Positions 1 through 9,801 of a stretch of DNA of 64,000 bases are shown in pieces (position 1 is the first letter of the stretch; each line of letters opens with the position of its first letter). The stretch is from positions 3,666,062 to 3,730,061 of the forward strand of contig CP051231.1 in the NCBI GenBank assembly GCA_017792405.1, given 5' to 3'. The translations under genes and the position numbers were made by a program. The notes beneath the pieces were generated by a model. That model made no database searches. It saw only the letters and a program-made list of their open reading frames with translations, and was not told the DNA's origin. The stretch comes from Oceanicola sp. Its GTDB lineage: Bacteria > Pseudomonadota > Alphaproteobacteria > Rhodobacterales > Rhodobacteraceae.

Positions 1-1074
1 CTCCCCGGCTACACGAAGGCGGGCGGCACGGGACTTGATATCCGGGCCAGGCACGGCGGGCATTTTTGCAGCAGGCGTGCCAGGGCGGGGGGAATAGGGG
101 AAGACGTGAAGCCAGGTCAGGTTGCAGTCTTTTACTAGACGGAGCGAATCCTCGAAATGCGCCTCGGTTTCGGTGGGGAAACCGGCGATGATATCGGCGC
201 CGAAGGTCATTTCAGGACGCAGCTTGAGCGCCTCTTCGGTGAAGCGAATGGCGTCGTCGCGTAGGTGGCGGCGCTTCATTCGCTTAAGGATCAAGTCGGC
301 GCCGTGTTGGAGCGAGAGGTGCAGGTGGGGCATCAGCCTTGGCTCGGTAGCGATGGCCTGCATGAGGTTCTCATCGACCTCGATGGAATCGATCGAGGAG
401 ATCCGCAGGCGGGGCAGGTCGGGGACCAGCTTGAGGATGCGCATGACGAGGTCGCCCAGCTTGGGCTGTGCAGGCAGGTCGGCGCCCCACGAGGTGAGAT
501 CGACGCCGGTGAGGACGACCTCGTTGAAGCCTTTGCCCACGAGCCGCTTGATCTGCTCGACCACCACGCCTGCAGGGACGGAGCGCGAATTGCCACGGCC
601 GAAGGGGATGATGCAGAAGGTGCAGCGGTGGTCGCAGCCGTTCTGCACCTGCACATATGCGCGGTGGCGGCCAAAGCCGTCGATCAAGTGGCCGGCGGTT
701 TCTGTCACCGACATGATGTCGTTGACCTGCACGCGCTCGGTGTCGCCGATAAAGTTTGGCGCGAGGCTGGCCCAGGTTTCGGGCTGCATTTTCTCGGTGT
801 TGCCGATGACATGGTCGACCTCGGCCATTTCGGCGAAGGTTTCCGGCGCGGTCTGGGCGGCGCAGCCGGTGACAATGAGCGTTGCGTCAGGATTGTCTCG
901 GCGCAGCTTACGAATATCCTGCCGGGCCTTGCGCACCGCCTCGGAGGTGACGGCGCAGGTGTTGACGATCACCGCGCCGTGCAGCCCGGCCCCCTCTGCC
1001 AACTCACGCATTGCCTCTGTCTCATAGGCGTTGAGGCGGCAGCCGTGGGTGGAGAAGATCGGCGCGTCAGCCAT
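1..1074 (-). CDS. mtaB: tRNA ms2t6A methylthiotransferase MtaB (3' end outside window)
   Basis: Radical-SAM enzyme that adds a methylthio group to t6A37 of tRNAs decoding ANN codons. Translation of the minus strand starts [20 protein letters not shown], the N-terminal MTTase Fe-S domain. Further on is CDHRCTFC, the CxxxCxxC radical-SAM cluster motif, followed by [11 protein letters not shown]. The C-terminal TRAM region lies beyond base 1, so the gene is partial. The ATG at 1072-1074 overlaps the end of dapF by 8 bases, implying co-transcription dapF-mtaB. The paralogue MiaB is the main alternative, but HGCRLN with a cysteine and no MiaB-type start favours MtaB. Confidence 0.9.
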   Translation of the reverse strand, partial: MADAPIFSTHGCRLNAYETEAMRELAEGAGLHGAVIVNTCAVTSEAVRKARQDIRKLRRDNPDATLIVTGCAAQTAPETFAEMAEVDHVIGNTEKMQPETWASLAPNFIGDTERVQVNDIMSVTETAGHLIDGFGRHRAYVQVQNGCDHRCTFCIIPFGRGNSRSVPAGVVVEQIKRLVGKGFNEVVLTGVDLTSWGADLPAQPKLGDLVMRILKLVPDLPRLRISSIDSIEVDENLMQAIATEPRLMPHLHLSLQHGADLILKRMKRRHLRDDAIRFTEEALKLRPEMTFGADIIAGFPTETEAHFEDSLRLVKDCNLTWLHVFPYSPRPGTPAAKMPAVPGPDIKSRAARLRVAGE

Positions 1075-1882
1075 GCCAGACGCCATCGAAGACATGAGCG
1101 GTTGGGCCGGTCATCCAGACACCCTGATCGTTCCAGTCGATCAGGAGCGTGCCACCGTCGAGGACGATCTCGACCGCGCGGCCGGTGATGCCGCGCCGGG
1201 CCGCTGCGACGGCGGTGGCGCAGGAGGAGGAGCCGGAGGCAAGGGTAATGCCAGTACCCCGCTCCCAAACCCGCATCCGCAGCCTGTCAGGCCCAATCAG
1301 TGAGGCAAACTGCACGTTGGTGCGCTGCGGGAAGAGCGGATCATGCTCGAAGCGCGGTCCCTCAGTGGTGAGGTCCACCGCTTCGGCATCCCCGACGAAG
1401 AACGTGCAGTGGGGATTACCCATTGAGGTGGCCGTGGGGGTGCCGGGCAGTGGCAGCTCCAGCGTGTCCATCTCGCGGGCGAGCGGGATCTGCTGCCAGT
1501 CCAGAATCGGGGGCCCCATGTTGACACTGACGATGCCGTCCAGATCGCGGGCGAGGTGGCTGCCGTTGACTGTGGAAAGGGTGATGTGGGTCACGCCCTT
1601 CTCGGCCATCAGGTACTGCGCAATGCAACGGGTAGCGTTGCCGCAGGTGGCGGAGGGGGAGCCATCGGCGTTCCAGAAGGTGAGGTGGCCGTCGCTCTCG
1701 CCGGTGTCAGTGATCACTGCGAGCTGATCGAAGCCAACGCCTCGATGACGATCGGCCAGCGCGGTGGCTAGATCGGGTGTTACAGCAACGCCCCCCTCGC
1801 GGTGGTCGAGCACCACGAAGTCATTGCCAAGCCCGTGCATTTTCATGAAGGGCAGGCCGGAGGGAGGGGTCTGACTGCGCAT
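1067..1882 (-). CDS. dapF: diaminopimelate epimerase
   Basis: Interconverts LL- and meso-diaminopimelate in the lysine and peptidoglycan precursor pathway; cytosolic and cofactor-independent. The 271-residue product has the usual family length. It opens [24 protein letters not shown], in which the block around [10 protein letters not shown] is the DapF signature. The two catalytic cysteines are visible in CGNATRC (first half) and SSSCATA (second half, after the ERGTG-like stretch). An internal ATG at residue 13 (MKMHGLG) is an alternative start. It lies upstream of, and overlaps, mtaB. Confidence 0.95.
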   Translation of the reverse strand: MRSQTPPSGLPFMKMHGLGNDFVVLDHREGGVAVTPDLATALADRHRGVGFDQLAVITDTGESDGHLTFWNADGSPSATCGNATRCIAQYLMAEKGVTHITLSTVNGSHLARDLDGIVSVNMGPPILDWQQIPLAREMDTLELPLPGTPTATSMGNPHCTFFVGDAEAVDLTTEGPRFEHDPLFPQRTNVQFASLIGPDRLRMRVWERGTGITLASGSSSCATAVAAARRGITGRAVEIVLDGGTLLIDWNDQGVWMTGPTAHVFDGVWHG

Positions 1883-1940
1883 GAGCGGGCATATACAGCG
1901 CGGCTGGTACGCTTTCCAGTCCGGGATGCAAGATTCCCGC

Positions 1941-1969
1941 TTGACCCCTCTTTGGGGATTCCCTAGAGA
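1941..1969 (+). promoter_or_regulatory. sigma70-type promoter of tRNA-Lys
   Basis: TTGACC at 1941-1946, a 17-base spacer, then TAGAGA at 1964-1969 and a G/C-rich discriminator. Transcription would start a few bases before the mature tRNA end at 1983. The spacing is ideal for the housekeeping sigma factor, and a GC-rich discriminator is usual for stable RNA promoters. Confidence 0.65.
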
Positions 1970-1982
1970 GCGGGCCTCAAGT

Positions 1983-2058
1983 GGGCCGTTAGCTCAGTTG
2001 GTAGAGCAACTGACTTTTAATCAGTGGGTCGCAGGTTCGAATCCTGCACGGCTCACCA
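1983..2058 (+). tRNA. tRNA-Lys (anticodon TTT)
   Basis: A 76-base cloverleaf. The acceptor arm GGGCCGT pairs with ACGGCTC (one G-T). The D-arm contains AGCTCAGTTGGTAGAGC, the anticodon arm CTGACTTTTAATCAG has TTT in the loop, and the T-arm has GCAGGTTCGAATCCTGC. CCA is encoded at 2056-2058. It is a single, isolated tRNA gene with its own promoter. Confidence 0.97.
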
Positions 2059-2096
2059 CTTGCACCGCAGAGGCGAATGGGCGGAGTGGTCGAAGG

Positions 2097-2870
2097 TCAT
2101 GGTTGGCTGCCGGCTCTGATGGCGTTGAAGCCCTGCATGAGCGCGTTGCGATAGATCCCGACATCGGTGGAATAGCAGATCAAGGTGCATCCCTGCGAGA
2201 TGCGCAGTTGCGCCTCGTCGGTATCGCCGACCACTCGCCCCACGGGCTTTCCAGCCGATTTGGCTGCCGCCATGATCCGTTCGGTGGCGGCCACGAGCTT
2301 TGGATGATCCATTTCGCCAGGCACGCCGAGCGAAATAGAAAGGTCGACCTGACCAATCCATAGGGCATCGCACCCGGGGAGCGCCGCAATTTCTTCCACG
2401 CTCTCCACACCCTCTGCGGTTTCGATCAAGGCAACGAAACTGGTTTTGGCATTACCCTGCGCTATCGACTCCGGGATCGACAGGGGGGTGAAATCATCAT
2501 GGGCCAAGCCAAACGCCGCACCGCGGGTTCCGAGTGGCGGGTATTTCGTGGCGTCAATGACACCCTGCGCCTGCGTGGCGCTGCCCATCATCGGCGGGAT
2601 GATACCCTGTGCACCGGTATCGCAGGCACGAGAAATGTGGTGCGTTGCGCTGCTGGGCGGGCGGAGCAGGCTAGCGATGCCAGAGTCATGAAGTGCTCGC
2701 ACTGTAGCCTTTGCCGTTTCGAACGACATGCCGCTGTGTTCCATATCGAGAAATACGAACTCACAGCCCGCACTCTTGAGCAGCGCGCCAATGCCCGGCT
2801 GGGTGAACTCCCCGATGTAGGTTCCCAGCTGAACGCTATGGTTCTGGGTCAAGTCGCGGAAGGATGGCAT
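2097..2870 (-). CDS. HpcH/HpaI-family aldolase
   Basis: Metal-dependent class II aldolase of the HpcH/HpaI (2-keto-3-deoxy acid aldolase) family. These enzymes cleave 4-hydroxy-2-oxo acids to pyruvate and an aldehyde. The 257-residue protein, taken from MPSFRDLTQ, shows FVFLDMEHSGM near residue 40, a family hallmark, and FVALIETAEG in the second half, with the Glu metal ligand. DALWIGQVDLS and the C-terminal YSTDVGIYR are also typical. A longer reading frame exists upstream of this ATG but lacks family sequence. It is divergent from the GMC oxidoreductase gene and separated by 165 bases, so it probably belongs to the same catabolic cluster. The substrate is unknown. Confidence 0.88.
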   Translation of the reverse strand: MPSFRDLTQNHSVQLGTYIGEFTQPGIGALLKSAGCEFVFLDMEHSGMSFETAKATVRALHDSGIASLLRPPSSATHHISRACDTGAQGIIPPMMGSATQAQGVIDATKYPPLGTRGAAFGLAHDDFTPLSIPESIAQGNAKTSFVALIETAEGVESVEEIAALPGCDALWIGQVDLSISLGVPGEMDHPKLVAATERIMAAAKSAGKPVGRVVGDTDEAQLRISQGCTLICYSTDVGIYRNALMQGFNAIRAGSQP

Positions 2871-3035
2871 TGGGGGCCTCTGATTGGGGAGTGGGTACGA
2901 CAGGGTGACACGGAAGTCGGGTGAGTGCGAGGGCCGGCAGCTGCGGATTGGACCCCTCAAAGATGAAGAGTGGCCCGGTGACGGCGGACCGATTGGTGAT
3001 TAGCGTCAGGGGTCGCAGGGATAGGGAGTTTGTGC

Positions 3036-4652
3036 GTGGAGACAATCGACTGTGACGTGGTGGTTGTCGGCGCAGGCTCGTCCGGCTGCGTCGTGGCAGC
3101 TAGGCTGGCCGAGCGCGCGGGGCTGCGGGTTTGCGTGCTCGAGGCCGGTGGCCGCGACCTGAGCCCGTGGGTTCGCATGCCAATCGGCTATGGCGGGGCT
3201 TTCTATCACCCTCGATTGAACTGGCGCTACTACACCGAGCCTGAAGCGGGCCTCGGGGGGCGCACCGCTTACTGGCCGCGAGGCAAGGTGATCGGCGGAT
3301 CGAGCTCGATCAACGCTATGGTGTTCATCCGTGGGCAGGCTGATGACTACGATCGATGGGCGGCTGCCGGCTGCGGAGGCTGGAGCTATGCGGATGTGCT
3401 TCCCTACTTCAAGCGACTCGAGGACAATCTGGCGGGCTCCGACGAGTGGCGTTCGACGGGTGGCCCAATCGGGGTGAAGGAGACCTCCGCCGATGTACAC
3501 CCCCTTTCCCACAGCTTTGTCCGTGCTGCTCAGGCCGCAGGGCACAGCCTAAACCCCGACTTCAACGGGGCGACTCAGGAGGGCGTTGGCTTCTACCAGA
3601 TCACCACGCGCGGTGGGTTTCGTTCGTCTGCAGCGGCGGGTTACCTACGGCCGGCCTTACGGCGACGTGCCTTGCGGCTGGAGACTGGCGCACACGTGAC
3701 CCGACTTACCTTTGATGGGCGGCGCTGTACCGGCGTTGAGTTCTTGCGAGGCGACATGCGTTACCGTGTGCGGGCAACGCGACAGGTGGTTCTTTCGGCT
3801 GGAGCAATCGGATCGCCGCAAATTCTCCAGCTATCGGGGATCGGTGACCCCGCGCGACTAGATTCACTCGGCATAGAGACTATTCATGCGTCTCCGATGG
3901 TGGGCCAGAACCTGCAAGACCACATCGGGTTTGATCTTGTCTACGAGGCCACTGTGCCAACTCTGAACGCCACTCTAGGGCGCTGGCTCGGGCGGATGGG
4001 TGCTGGCCTTCGCTATGTGATCTCGAGAGGCGGGCCGCTCTCTCTCAGTGTGAACCAGGCAGGTGGGTTTATTCGGTCTGATGCAGGGCGCGACAGGCCT
4101 AACCTGCAGCTCTACTTCTCGCCGCTGAGCTACACCAAAACTCTCCCAGGAAAGCGGCGGCTGATGAAGCCTGATGCCTTCGCGGGCTTCATGATCGGAA
4201 TTTCAAACTGCCACCCCAAGAGCCGTGGCGAGTTGCACATTCGCTCGTCCGATCCAGCAGAGGCGCCATCAATCCGGCCCAATTATTTCAGCGCAGAGGA
4301 AGATATGGACGAGTTGCTGGCTTCGGTTCCGATCATGCGGGCGATTGCGGCAAGAACTCCCTTGTCGCAGATCACGAAGACCGAGTTGAAGCCCGGCCCT
4401 GCGGTCACTGAGCGCGCAGCGCTGGTGGACTACATCCGGGCTGTGACAGGTTCTGTCTTCCACCCCTGCGGCACCTGCGCCATGGGGCCGGAAGAGAGCG
4501 CCGTGACCACCCCCGACCTCCGCCTGCGCGGTATCGAAGGGCTGACGGTGGCGGATGCCTCAGTCATTCCACAAATCACGTCGGGAAACCTGAATGCGCC
4601 CGCGCTGATGATCGGTGAGAAGGCGGCCGACCTTATCGCGGCGCGGCTCTGA
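3036..4652 (+). CDS. GMC-family FAD oxidoreductase (choline dehydrogenase-like)
   Basis: Flavin-dependent alcohol dehydrogenase/oxidase of the glucose-methanol-choline family. The N-terminus has the dinucleotide fold VVVGAGSSGCVVAARL, then LEAGG and the GMC signature region PRGKVIGGSSSINAM (about residues 85-100). The C-terminus has HPCGTCAMG and GNLNAPALMIGEKAAD, carrying the catalytic His/Asn region. Length 538 aa is normal. I chose GTG at 3036 because AGGGAG at 3023-3028 is 7 bases away; the TTG at 3030 is too close to it. The last 20 bases overlap the end of the convergent regulator. The substrate, presumably an alcohol in the neighbouring pathway, cannot be read from sequence. Confidence 0.9.
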   Translation: METIDCDVVVVGAGSSGCVVAARLAERAGLRVCVLEAGGRDLSPWVRMPIGYGGAFYHPRLNWRYYTEPEAGLGGRTAYWPRGKVIGGSSSINAMVFIRGQADDYDRWAAAGCGGWSYADVLPYFKRLEDNLAGSDEWRSTGGPIGVKETSADVHPLSHSFVRAAQAAGHSLNPDFNGATQEGVGFYQITTRGGFRSSAAAGYLRPALRRRALRLETGAHVTRLTFDGRRCTGVEFLRGDMRYRVRATRQVVLSAGAIGSPQILQLSGIGDPARLDSLGIETIHASPMVGQNLQDHIGFDLVYEATVPTLNATLGRWLGRMGAGLRYVISRGGPLSLSVNQAGGFIRSDAGRDRPNLQLYFSPLSYTKTLPGKRRLMKPDAFAGFMIGISNCHPKSRGELHIRSSDPAEAPSIRPNYFSAEEDMDELLASVPIMRAIAARTPLSQITKTELKPGPAVTERAALVDYIRAVTGSVFHPCGTCAMGPEESAVTTPDLRLRGIEGLTVADASVIPQITSGNLNAPALMIGEKAADLIAARL

Positions 4653-6096
4653 GGGCATGCGCAAGCCGTTCGACCCCACGCTCGATCTCAATTCGCGGCA
4701 CGGCAGAAAATCCGAGAGTCAGACCATCTTGGGCGATGGGCGCAAGTGCAAAGCGAGACAGGGGTGAGGTGGCCAGACCTTCCGCCAACGCCGCTTTGGC
4801 GGCGGTCTTCTCACAGCGGGGTTCTGGGAAGAGCCCGACGGTATGAAAGCCCGTCTCGGTGGGCTGCACCTTCAGCGAACCTTTCAGGTGTGCTTCGGCA
4901 GCTTCTATCAGCGCGTCCCGCCGGTCGCGGTACAGGTCTCTCATTCTACGGATATGTGCGGAGAAACGGCCCTCATCGATAAAGCTGGCAACGACCGCCT
5001 GCACCGAATGCGACACGCCGTGCGCGGCGGCCTCCAGCGTGCGGGTGAATACATCCGTAAGGCCTGGCGGGACTACTGCGTAGCCCAGCCGAATGGCCGG
5101 AAACAGCGCCTTGGAAAAAGTGCCGACATAGATCACCCGCCCCCCGGCATCGAGCGCCTTCAGCGGCGGCAGGGGCGCACGACCGTAGTGGAACTCGCCG
5201 ACGTAGTCGTCTTCTATTACCCAGGCATCGGCGCGCTCTGCCTCCTCGAGCAGCTCGAACCGCCGGTCGCGCGACATGGGCATGCCGAGCGGGTGCTGGT
5301 GAGCAGGGGTAGTAAATGCCGCGCGAAACTGTGGCTCGGCGGCTCGACCTGCAGCAACATCGAGACCCTGGGCATCGACTGGAACGGGCACCAACCGAGC
5401 ACCACGAGCGAGAAAGGCGTTGCGGGCGCCGATAGCACCGGGGTTCTCGATCCAGACCGGGTCGCCCGGCTCCATCAGAATCTGGGCAATCTGCAGAAAG
5501 GCATCCTGCGCCCCGGCAAACACAAAAACCTCCTCGGGCGCGCAGGTAAGGCCGCGGTTGGCGCGAAGGTGGCGGCAAATTGCTTCGCGCAGCGCGGGCA
5601 GGCCGGCGGCATCGGGGTAGCTCATGATGCTGGCGCGAGGGCTGCGCCAGTACTTCGCCTGCATGCGCGCCCATTGCGCCATCGGGAAGGCATCGAAGGC
5701 GGGCATGCCGGTGACGAAGGGGCGCGGGCTGCGTGGGTGCTCGAGCCGCGGAAAGAATTGCGCCGGATGCCCGCCCGCTACGCGGGGCAGGCTCTGCGGA
5801 CGCGGCGCAGCGGGGGCGTGCGGGCGCACCTCCTGCGACACATAGGTGCCCGCGCCCACGTGGCTGGTGACCATGCCCTCGGAGGCAAGCTGCTCGTAGA
5901 CGGTGACGGCGGTGGTGCGGCTCACCCCGTGATCGCGGGCCAGAACACGCGTCGCCGGCAACCGGGTGCCGGGCGGCAATTCGCCTGAAAGGATCATGTC
6001 CCGCAGTCGAGTTGCGAGTTGCATGGAAAGTGACGCTGCATCGGACCGGTCCACCGAAAGGCCGGGAATAAGCGCGCCACCCGCATACTTTGTCAT
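4633..6096 (-). CDS. MocR/GabR-type transcriptional regulator
   Basis: PLP-dependent regulator with an N-terminal GntR winged helix fused to an aminotransferase class I fold. The 487-aa product has the HTH at about residues 20-85 (LRDMILSGELPPGTRLPATR and DHGVSRTTAVTVYEQL). After a proline-rich linker comes the aminotransferase fold, with YPDAAGLPALREAI, ENPGAIGARNAF, and the PLP-lysine region GTFSKALFPAIRLGY. The start at MTKYAGG is chosen over an upstream ATG that would run through the promoter region. It is transcribed divergently from the enolase-superfamily gene, so it most likely controls that operon. Family members sense amino-compounds such as GABA, taurine or pyridoxal, which fits a nitrogenous inducer. 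Confidence 0.9.
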   Translation of the reverse strand: MTKYAGGALIPGLSVDRSDAASLSMQLATRLRDMILSGELPPGTRLPATRVLARDHGVSRTTAVTVYEQLASEGMVTSHVGAGTYVSQEVRPHAPAAPRPQSLPRVAGGHPAQFFPRLEHPRSPRPFVTGMPAFDAFPMAQWARMQAKYWRSPRASIMSYPDAAGLPALREAICRHLRANRGLTCAPEEVFVFAGAQDAFLQIAQILMEPGDPVWIENPGAIGARNAFLARGARLVPVPVDAQGLDVAAGRAAEPQFRAAFTTPAHQHPLGMPMSRDRRFELLEEAERADAWVIEDDYVGEFHYGRAPLPPLKALDAGGRVIYVGTFSKALFPAIRLGYAVVPPGLTDVFTRTLEAAAHGVSHSVQAVVASFIDEGRFSAHIRRMRDLYRDRRDALIEAAEAHLKGSLKVQPTETGFHTVGLFPEPRCEKTAAKAALAEGLATSPLSRFALAPIAQDGLTLGFSAVPRIEIERGVERLAHALRAAPR

Positions 6097-6110
6097 TACG
6101 TCTCCATAAT

Positions 6111-6150
6111 GGTCTGCCAGCCATTGAAGAGTGGACCTTACCGCCAGACC
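6111..6150. promoter_or_regulatory. probable operator for the MocR-type regulator
   Basis: The 95-base divergent gap between regulator and catabolic operon holds GGTCT (6111-6115), TGGACC (6132-6137) and AGACC (6146-6150). The last two form an imperfect direct repeat and the first is inverted to them. MocR/GabR regulators usually bind short direct plus inverted repeats in such divergent gaps. The match to this family's geometry is inference. Confidence 0.35.
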
Positions 6151-6191
6151 GTTTGGCAAGTTTTATCGCCACGAACAGGGAGCCCGATGCC

Positions 6192-7304
6192 ATGAGACTG
6201 ACCAAGATCGAGACATTTTCCATTCCCGAGATTGGCTTCGTCCGCGTCACCGACGAGATGGGCAACGAAGGCTGGGGGCAGGTCTCGACCTACCAGAGTG
6301 ACACTACCTCCCAAGTGCTACACCGGCAGGTCGCGCCCCATGTACTTGGTGTGGAATTCGATCCTGTTACGTCCCAAGACGACCTGTTCGACCGGGCTTG
6401 GGAAAAGGAACACAAGTTCCCCGGCTCTTACATGTGCCGGGCAATCGGCGGTGTGGAGACAGCGCTGTGGGACCTGCGCGGCAAGGTGGCCGGCAAGCCC
6501 GTGGCGGAGTTGCTGGGCGGGTCTCCGGGTAGGGTCCGTGCCTATGCCTCATCCATGAAGCGCGACATTACACCCGCCGACGAGGCCGAGCGGTTCAGGC
6601 GGCTCCGGGGCGAGTTTGGCTTCGATGCCTTCAAGTTTCGCATCGGGGCCGAGGTGGGCCGGAACAGAGACGAGTGGGAGGGGCGGACCGAAGAGATCAT
6701 CCCGACCATCGCCCAAGCCGTTGGCGAGGGCGCGGCGCTGCTCGTCGATGCCAACTCTTGCTACACTCCCGAACGCGCGATCCATTATGGCAAGATTCTC
6801 CAAGACAACGGGATCGTGCACTACGAGGAGCCTTGCCCCTACTGGGAGTTAGAGCAGACCGCAGAGGTGACGGCGGCGCTCGAGATCGACGTGACCGGCG
6901 GAGAGCAGGACTGCTGGCTGCCAACGTGGCGGCGGATGTTCGAGCTGAAGGCGGTGAACGTGGCCCAGCCGGATGTGCTCTATCTTGGCGGGATCGGACG
7001 CACGCTGCAGGTGGCACGGATGGCGCAGGCCGCCGGGCTTCCTATTACGCCCCATGCTGCCAACCTCGGGCTGGTGACGCTGTTCACAATGCACCTGCTG
7101 CGGGCGATACCTAACGCTGGGCCATATTTGGAATTCTCAATCGAAGGCGCCGACTATTACCCATGGCAATACGGGCTCTATCGCAACGATCCTTATAAGG
7201 TGGAGGACGGTACGGTGGAGGTTTCAGATGCTCCTGGGTGGGGCGTGGAGATCGAGCCAGATTGGTTGGAGTCTGCCAGCTATGCCGTGAGCGAAGTCGA
7301 TTGA
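6192..7304 (+). CDS. enolase-superfamily enzyme, mandelate racemase subgroup
   Basis: Abstracts a proton alpha to a carboxylate, giving racemisation, epimerisation or dehydration. The 370-aa protein starts MRLTKIETFSIP. Visible active-site residues are K148 and R150 (FKFRIG), the metal ligands D186 (LLVDANS), E212 (HYEEP) and E238 (GGEQD), then D261 (QPDVLY) and H288 (TPHAANLG), the His-Asp dyad of the mandelate racemase subgroup. It is the first gene of a run with the FAD oxidoreductase and ABC importer. Within this subgroup substrates range from acid sugars to proline betaines. The amine-type neighbours argue for a nitrogenous acid, but this is inference. Confidence 0.88.
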   Translation: MRLTKIETFSIPEIGFVRVTDEMGNEGWGQVSTYQSDTTSQVLHRQVAPHVLGVEFDPVTSQDDLFDRAWEKEHKFPGSYMCRAIGGVETALWDLRGKVAGKPVAELLGGSPGRVRAYASSMKRDITPADEAERFRRLRGEFGFDAFKFRIGAEVGRNRDEWEGRTEEIIPTIAQAVGEGAALLVDANSCYTPERAIHYGKILQDNGIVHYEEPCPYWELEQTAEVTAALEIDVTGGEQDCWLPTWRRMFELKAVNVAQPDVLYLGGIGRTLQVARMAQAAGLPITPHAANLGLVTLFTMHLLRAIPNAGPYLEFSIEGADYYPWQYGLYRNDPYKVEDGTVEVSDAPGWGVEIEPDWLESASYAVSEVD

Positions 7305-7320
7305 ACAGGGCGCTGGTCGG

Positions 7321-8595
7321 ATGCAGGATCAGCGGATGGAGCTGAAGACAACACCCTACTGGTGGGACACAACGCCATTGGTCCAAATTGAGCGCCGTGA
7401 TCTGCCAGCGCGCGCCGATGCGGTTGTGATTGGCTCCGGCTACACCGGACTGCACGCCGCTTTGCAAATTGCTCGGGGCGGGCGCTCGGTGGTGGTGTTG
7501 GAGAAAGGCCGCATCGGCGAGGGATGTTCGACCCGGAACGGCGGGCAACTTAGTTACTCGATCAAGCCCAGCCTACGCGAGCTGACTGCGAAACACGGGG
7601 CCGAACTGGCCGCTGGAATCCGCGCCGAGGGTCCGGCGTCGCTCGCCTTCCTCGGGGAGTTCATCAAGGCCGAGAGTATTGATTGCGACTATCGCCTCAG
7701 CGGGCGGTTCGATGGGGCCGCGACCGCAAGAGCGTGGGTGGAGATGAACCACGAAGCTGATGGCGAAAGCATCATCTCCGTGCCGAAGGACAGGCAGCGC
7801 GAAGAGATCGGCAGCGATTGGTACCACGGCGGTATCGTTCATAAAAACTACGGAGCTCTGGACCCTGGGCGATACCATGCAGGGCTACTCGCCAAGGTAC
7901 TAGCAGCCGGGGTCATGGTGCTGCCCAACTGCTCAGTTGTTGCGATGGATGAGGGCATCAACGACGTTGTCGTCCGGACGCATCATGGGAGCATCACCAC
8001 GAAAGATGTGGTGGTTGGCACCAATGGCTATACACAGGAAGCCACACCTTGGCACCGGGAGCGCGTGATACCAATTGGTAGCTACATCATCGCAACCGAA
8101 GAGCTCTCAGCGGACGTCATGGATCGCCTGTTTCCGAAGAACCGGATGCACTGCGACAGCCGCCGGGTGATTTACTACTATCGTGCTTCACCCGACAGAA
8201 AGCACGTGCTCTTCGGCGGACGTGCGGCTGCGGGGGAGGCTGGCGCAAAGGTCGCCGCCGCGCGGCTGAGGGCCGAGATGGTAAGGCTTTTCCCCGAACT
8301 CGAGAGCGTGAGGATCACCCATAGCTGGATGGGGTTTGTCGCCTTCACCTTTGACAAGCTAGCCCACGCGGGCGTGCGCGGCCGGATCCGCCATGCCATG
8401 GGCTATTGCGGATCGGGCGTTGGTATGGCCTCTTATCTCGGAATGAAGGCAGGGCTCAAAGTGCTTGGCGACCCGGCCGGGGAGACCCCGCTGATGACCC
8501 CAAGCTTCCCCACGCGCCCCTTCTACAAGGGCGACCCTTGGTTTTTGCCCGCAGCGGTTGCAGGCTATCGCATGCTCGACCGCCTCGGTTTGTAA
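7321..8595 (+). CDS. FAD-dependent amine/amino-acid oxidoreductase (DadA/PuuB-like)
   Basis: Oxidises a secondary or primary amine using FAD; the family includes D-amino acid dehydrogenase and gamma-glutamylputrescine oxidase. The 424-aa product carries the Rossmann motif VVIGSGYTGLHAAL (about residues 36-49), VLEKGRIGEGCSTRNGGQ, a segment very like PuuB-type oxidases, and near the C-terminus HAMGYCGSGVGMASYLG for flavin binding. The TPYWWDTTP start resembles this group too. ATG at 7336 is an alternative start. It lies 16 bases after the enolase-superfamily gene, in one operon. A role in amine catabolism is inferred. Confidence 0.87.
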   Translation: MQDQRMELKTTPYWWDTTPLVQIERRDLPARADAVVIGSGYTGLHAALQIARGGRSVVVLEKGRIGEGCSTRNGGQLSYSIKPSLRELTAKHGAELAAGIRAEGPASLAFLGEFIKAESIDCDYRLSGRFDGAATARAWVEMNHEADGESIISVPKDRQREEIGSDWYHGGIVHKNYGALDPGRYHAGLLAKVLAAGVMVLPNCSVVAMDEGINDVVVRTHHGSITTKDVVVGTNGYTQEATPWHRERVIPIGSYIIATEELSADVMDRLFPKNRMHCDSRRVIYYYRASPDRKHVLFGGRAAAGEAGAKVAAARLRAEMVRLFPELESVRITHSWMGFVAFTFDKLAHAGVRGRIRHAMGYCGSGVGMASYLGMKAGLKVLGDPAGETPLMTPSFPTRPFYKGDPWFLPAAVAGYRMLDRLGL

Positions 8596-8725
8596 CGGCA
8601 TTGTATCGGTTTGCCAGCATGCGCGGAATGGACCTTTCGGACCAAACCAATCTGCGCTTCACTCACTGGAAGGCCCGCACAAGACGGGCCGACAGACACC
8701 ATTAGACCCAACCGGAGGATCTGAC

Positions 8726-9793
8726 ATGAAACCCACCTTCCGCGCCCTGCTTGCGGGCACCGCGATGGTACTGGCGGGCGGCACTGCCAACGCCGAGACG
8801 CTGCGTCTGCTTACGTGGGGCGGTTACGCCCCCGAGGATGTGATCGCCGCATTCGAAGCCGAGTATCCCGACATTGATGTTGAGGTAACGCTCTCGAACA
8901 ACGAAGAGATGATCGCCAAGTTGCGCGCCACCGGCGGCACGGGCTTTGACCTCGCTCAGCCCAGCCACGACCGCGTTTACGCCGCGCAACTGGAGTACAA
9001 CATCTACAAGCCGCTGGACCTCAGCCAGATCAACACCGACGCGATGACGCCGAACCTGCTGGAGGGCGTGAAGGCCAATACCACCATCGAAGGTGAGGTT
9101 TACTCGGTGCCGCACCAGTGGGGCACCTCTGGCGTGATGGCCAACATGAAGGAGGCCCCTGAGGTCGCCGGTTGGAACGACCTGTGTGACGAGCAATACG
9201 CTGGCCGCACCTCGATGCGCCTGCGCCGCACCATTCTCCTCGGCACAGCCTATGGCATGGGCATGGACCCCTTTGCGCTCTATGCGGACCCTGAAGGCTA
9301 TCAGGATATGCTGGATCAGGTCACCGAGAAGCTGATCGCCTGTAAGTCTGTTATCAAGACTTACTGGAGCGGCGGCGATGACCTAAGCGCGCTAATGCTC
9401 TCGGGCGAGGTCGTGGTGTCGGAGACTTGGGATTCGACGGCGTTCAAGCTCTACGGCGAGAACCCCGATATCGTCTTCGTGCCGCCTGAGACCGGTGCGC
9501 TGGCCTGGATCGATACCTTCACCATCCCGCGCGGTGGCGAAGCTGACGATGCTGCCTACAAGTGGATCAACTTCGTGCTGCGGCCCGAGATCACCAAGAT
9601 GATGTCGGCCTCCACCGGCGCCATCGCTGCCGTGCCGAACGGGATCGATCTGATGCCCGACGACAAGAAGGCCGCGATCTCGGCAGCTTTCGATCAGGAA
9701 GACCTGGATAACCTCAAGTTCTTCGCCAACATCCCGCCGGGGATTGAGGATATGGAAGGCCTGGCGCTGGAGCGCATCAAGGCTGCCAACTGA
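8726..9793 (+). CDS. ABC transporter periplasmic binding protein, PotD/PotF-like
   Basis: Captures the substrate in the periplasm for the importer encoded downstream. The 355-aa precursor starts with a Sec signal peptide of about 23 residues (positively charged Lys/Arg, hydrophobic core, ANA cleavage site). The mature part begins ETLRLLTWGGYAPEDV, the typical opening of spermidine/putrescine-binding proteins. GGAGG at 8714-8718 precedes the ATG. The longer upstream frame would add non-signal residues and is rejected. A hairpin terminator follows, which would give this gene more mRNA than the membrane components. Confidence 0.9.
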   Translation: MKPTFRALLAGTAMVLAGGTANAETLRLLTWGGYAPEDVIAAFEAEYPDIDVEVTLSNNEEMIAKLRATGGTGFDLAQPSHDRVYAAQLEYNIYKPLDLSQINTDAMTPNLLEGVKANTTIEGEVYSVPHQWGTSGVMANMKEAPEVAGWNDLCDEQYAGRTSMRLRRTILLGTAYGMGMDPFALYADPEGYQDMLDQVTEKLIACKSVIKTYWSGGDDLSALMLSGEVVVSETWDSTAFKLYGENPDIVFVPPETGALAWIDTFTIPRGGEADDAAYKWINFVLRPEITKMMSASTGAIAAVPNGIDLMPDDKKAAISAAFDQEDLDNLKFFANIPPGIEDMEGLALERIKAAN

Positions 9794-9801
9794 GGATGAA
9801 T

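Noticed and set aside
122-1188. Long plus-strand open frames over mtaB and dapF
   Set aside because: They are antisense shadows of GC-rich genes; their translations are low-complexity Arg/Ser/Pro-rich and lack any family features.
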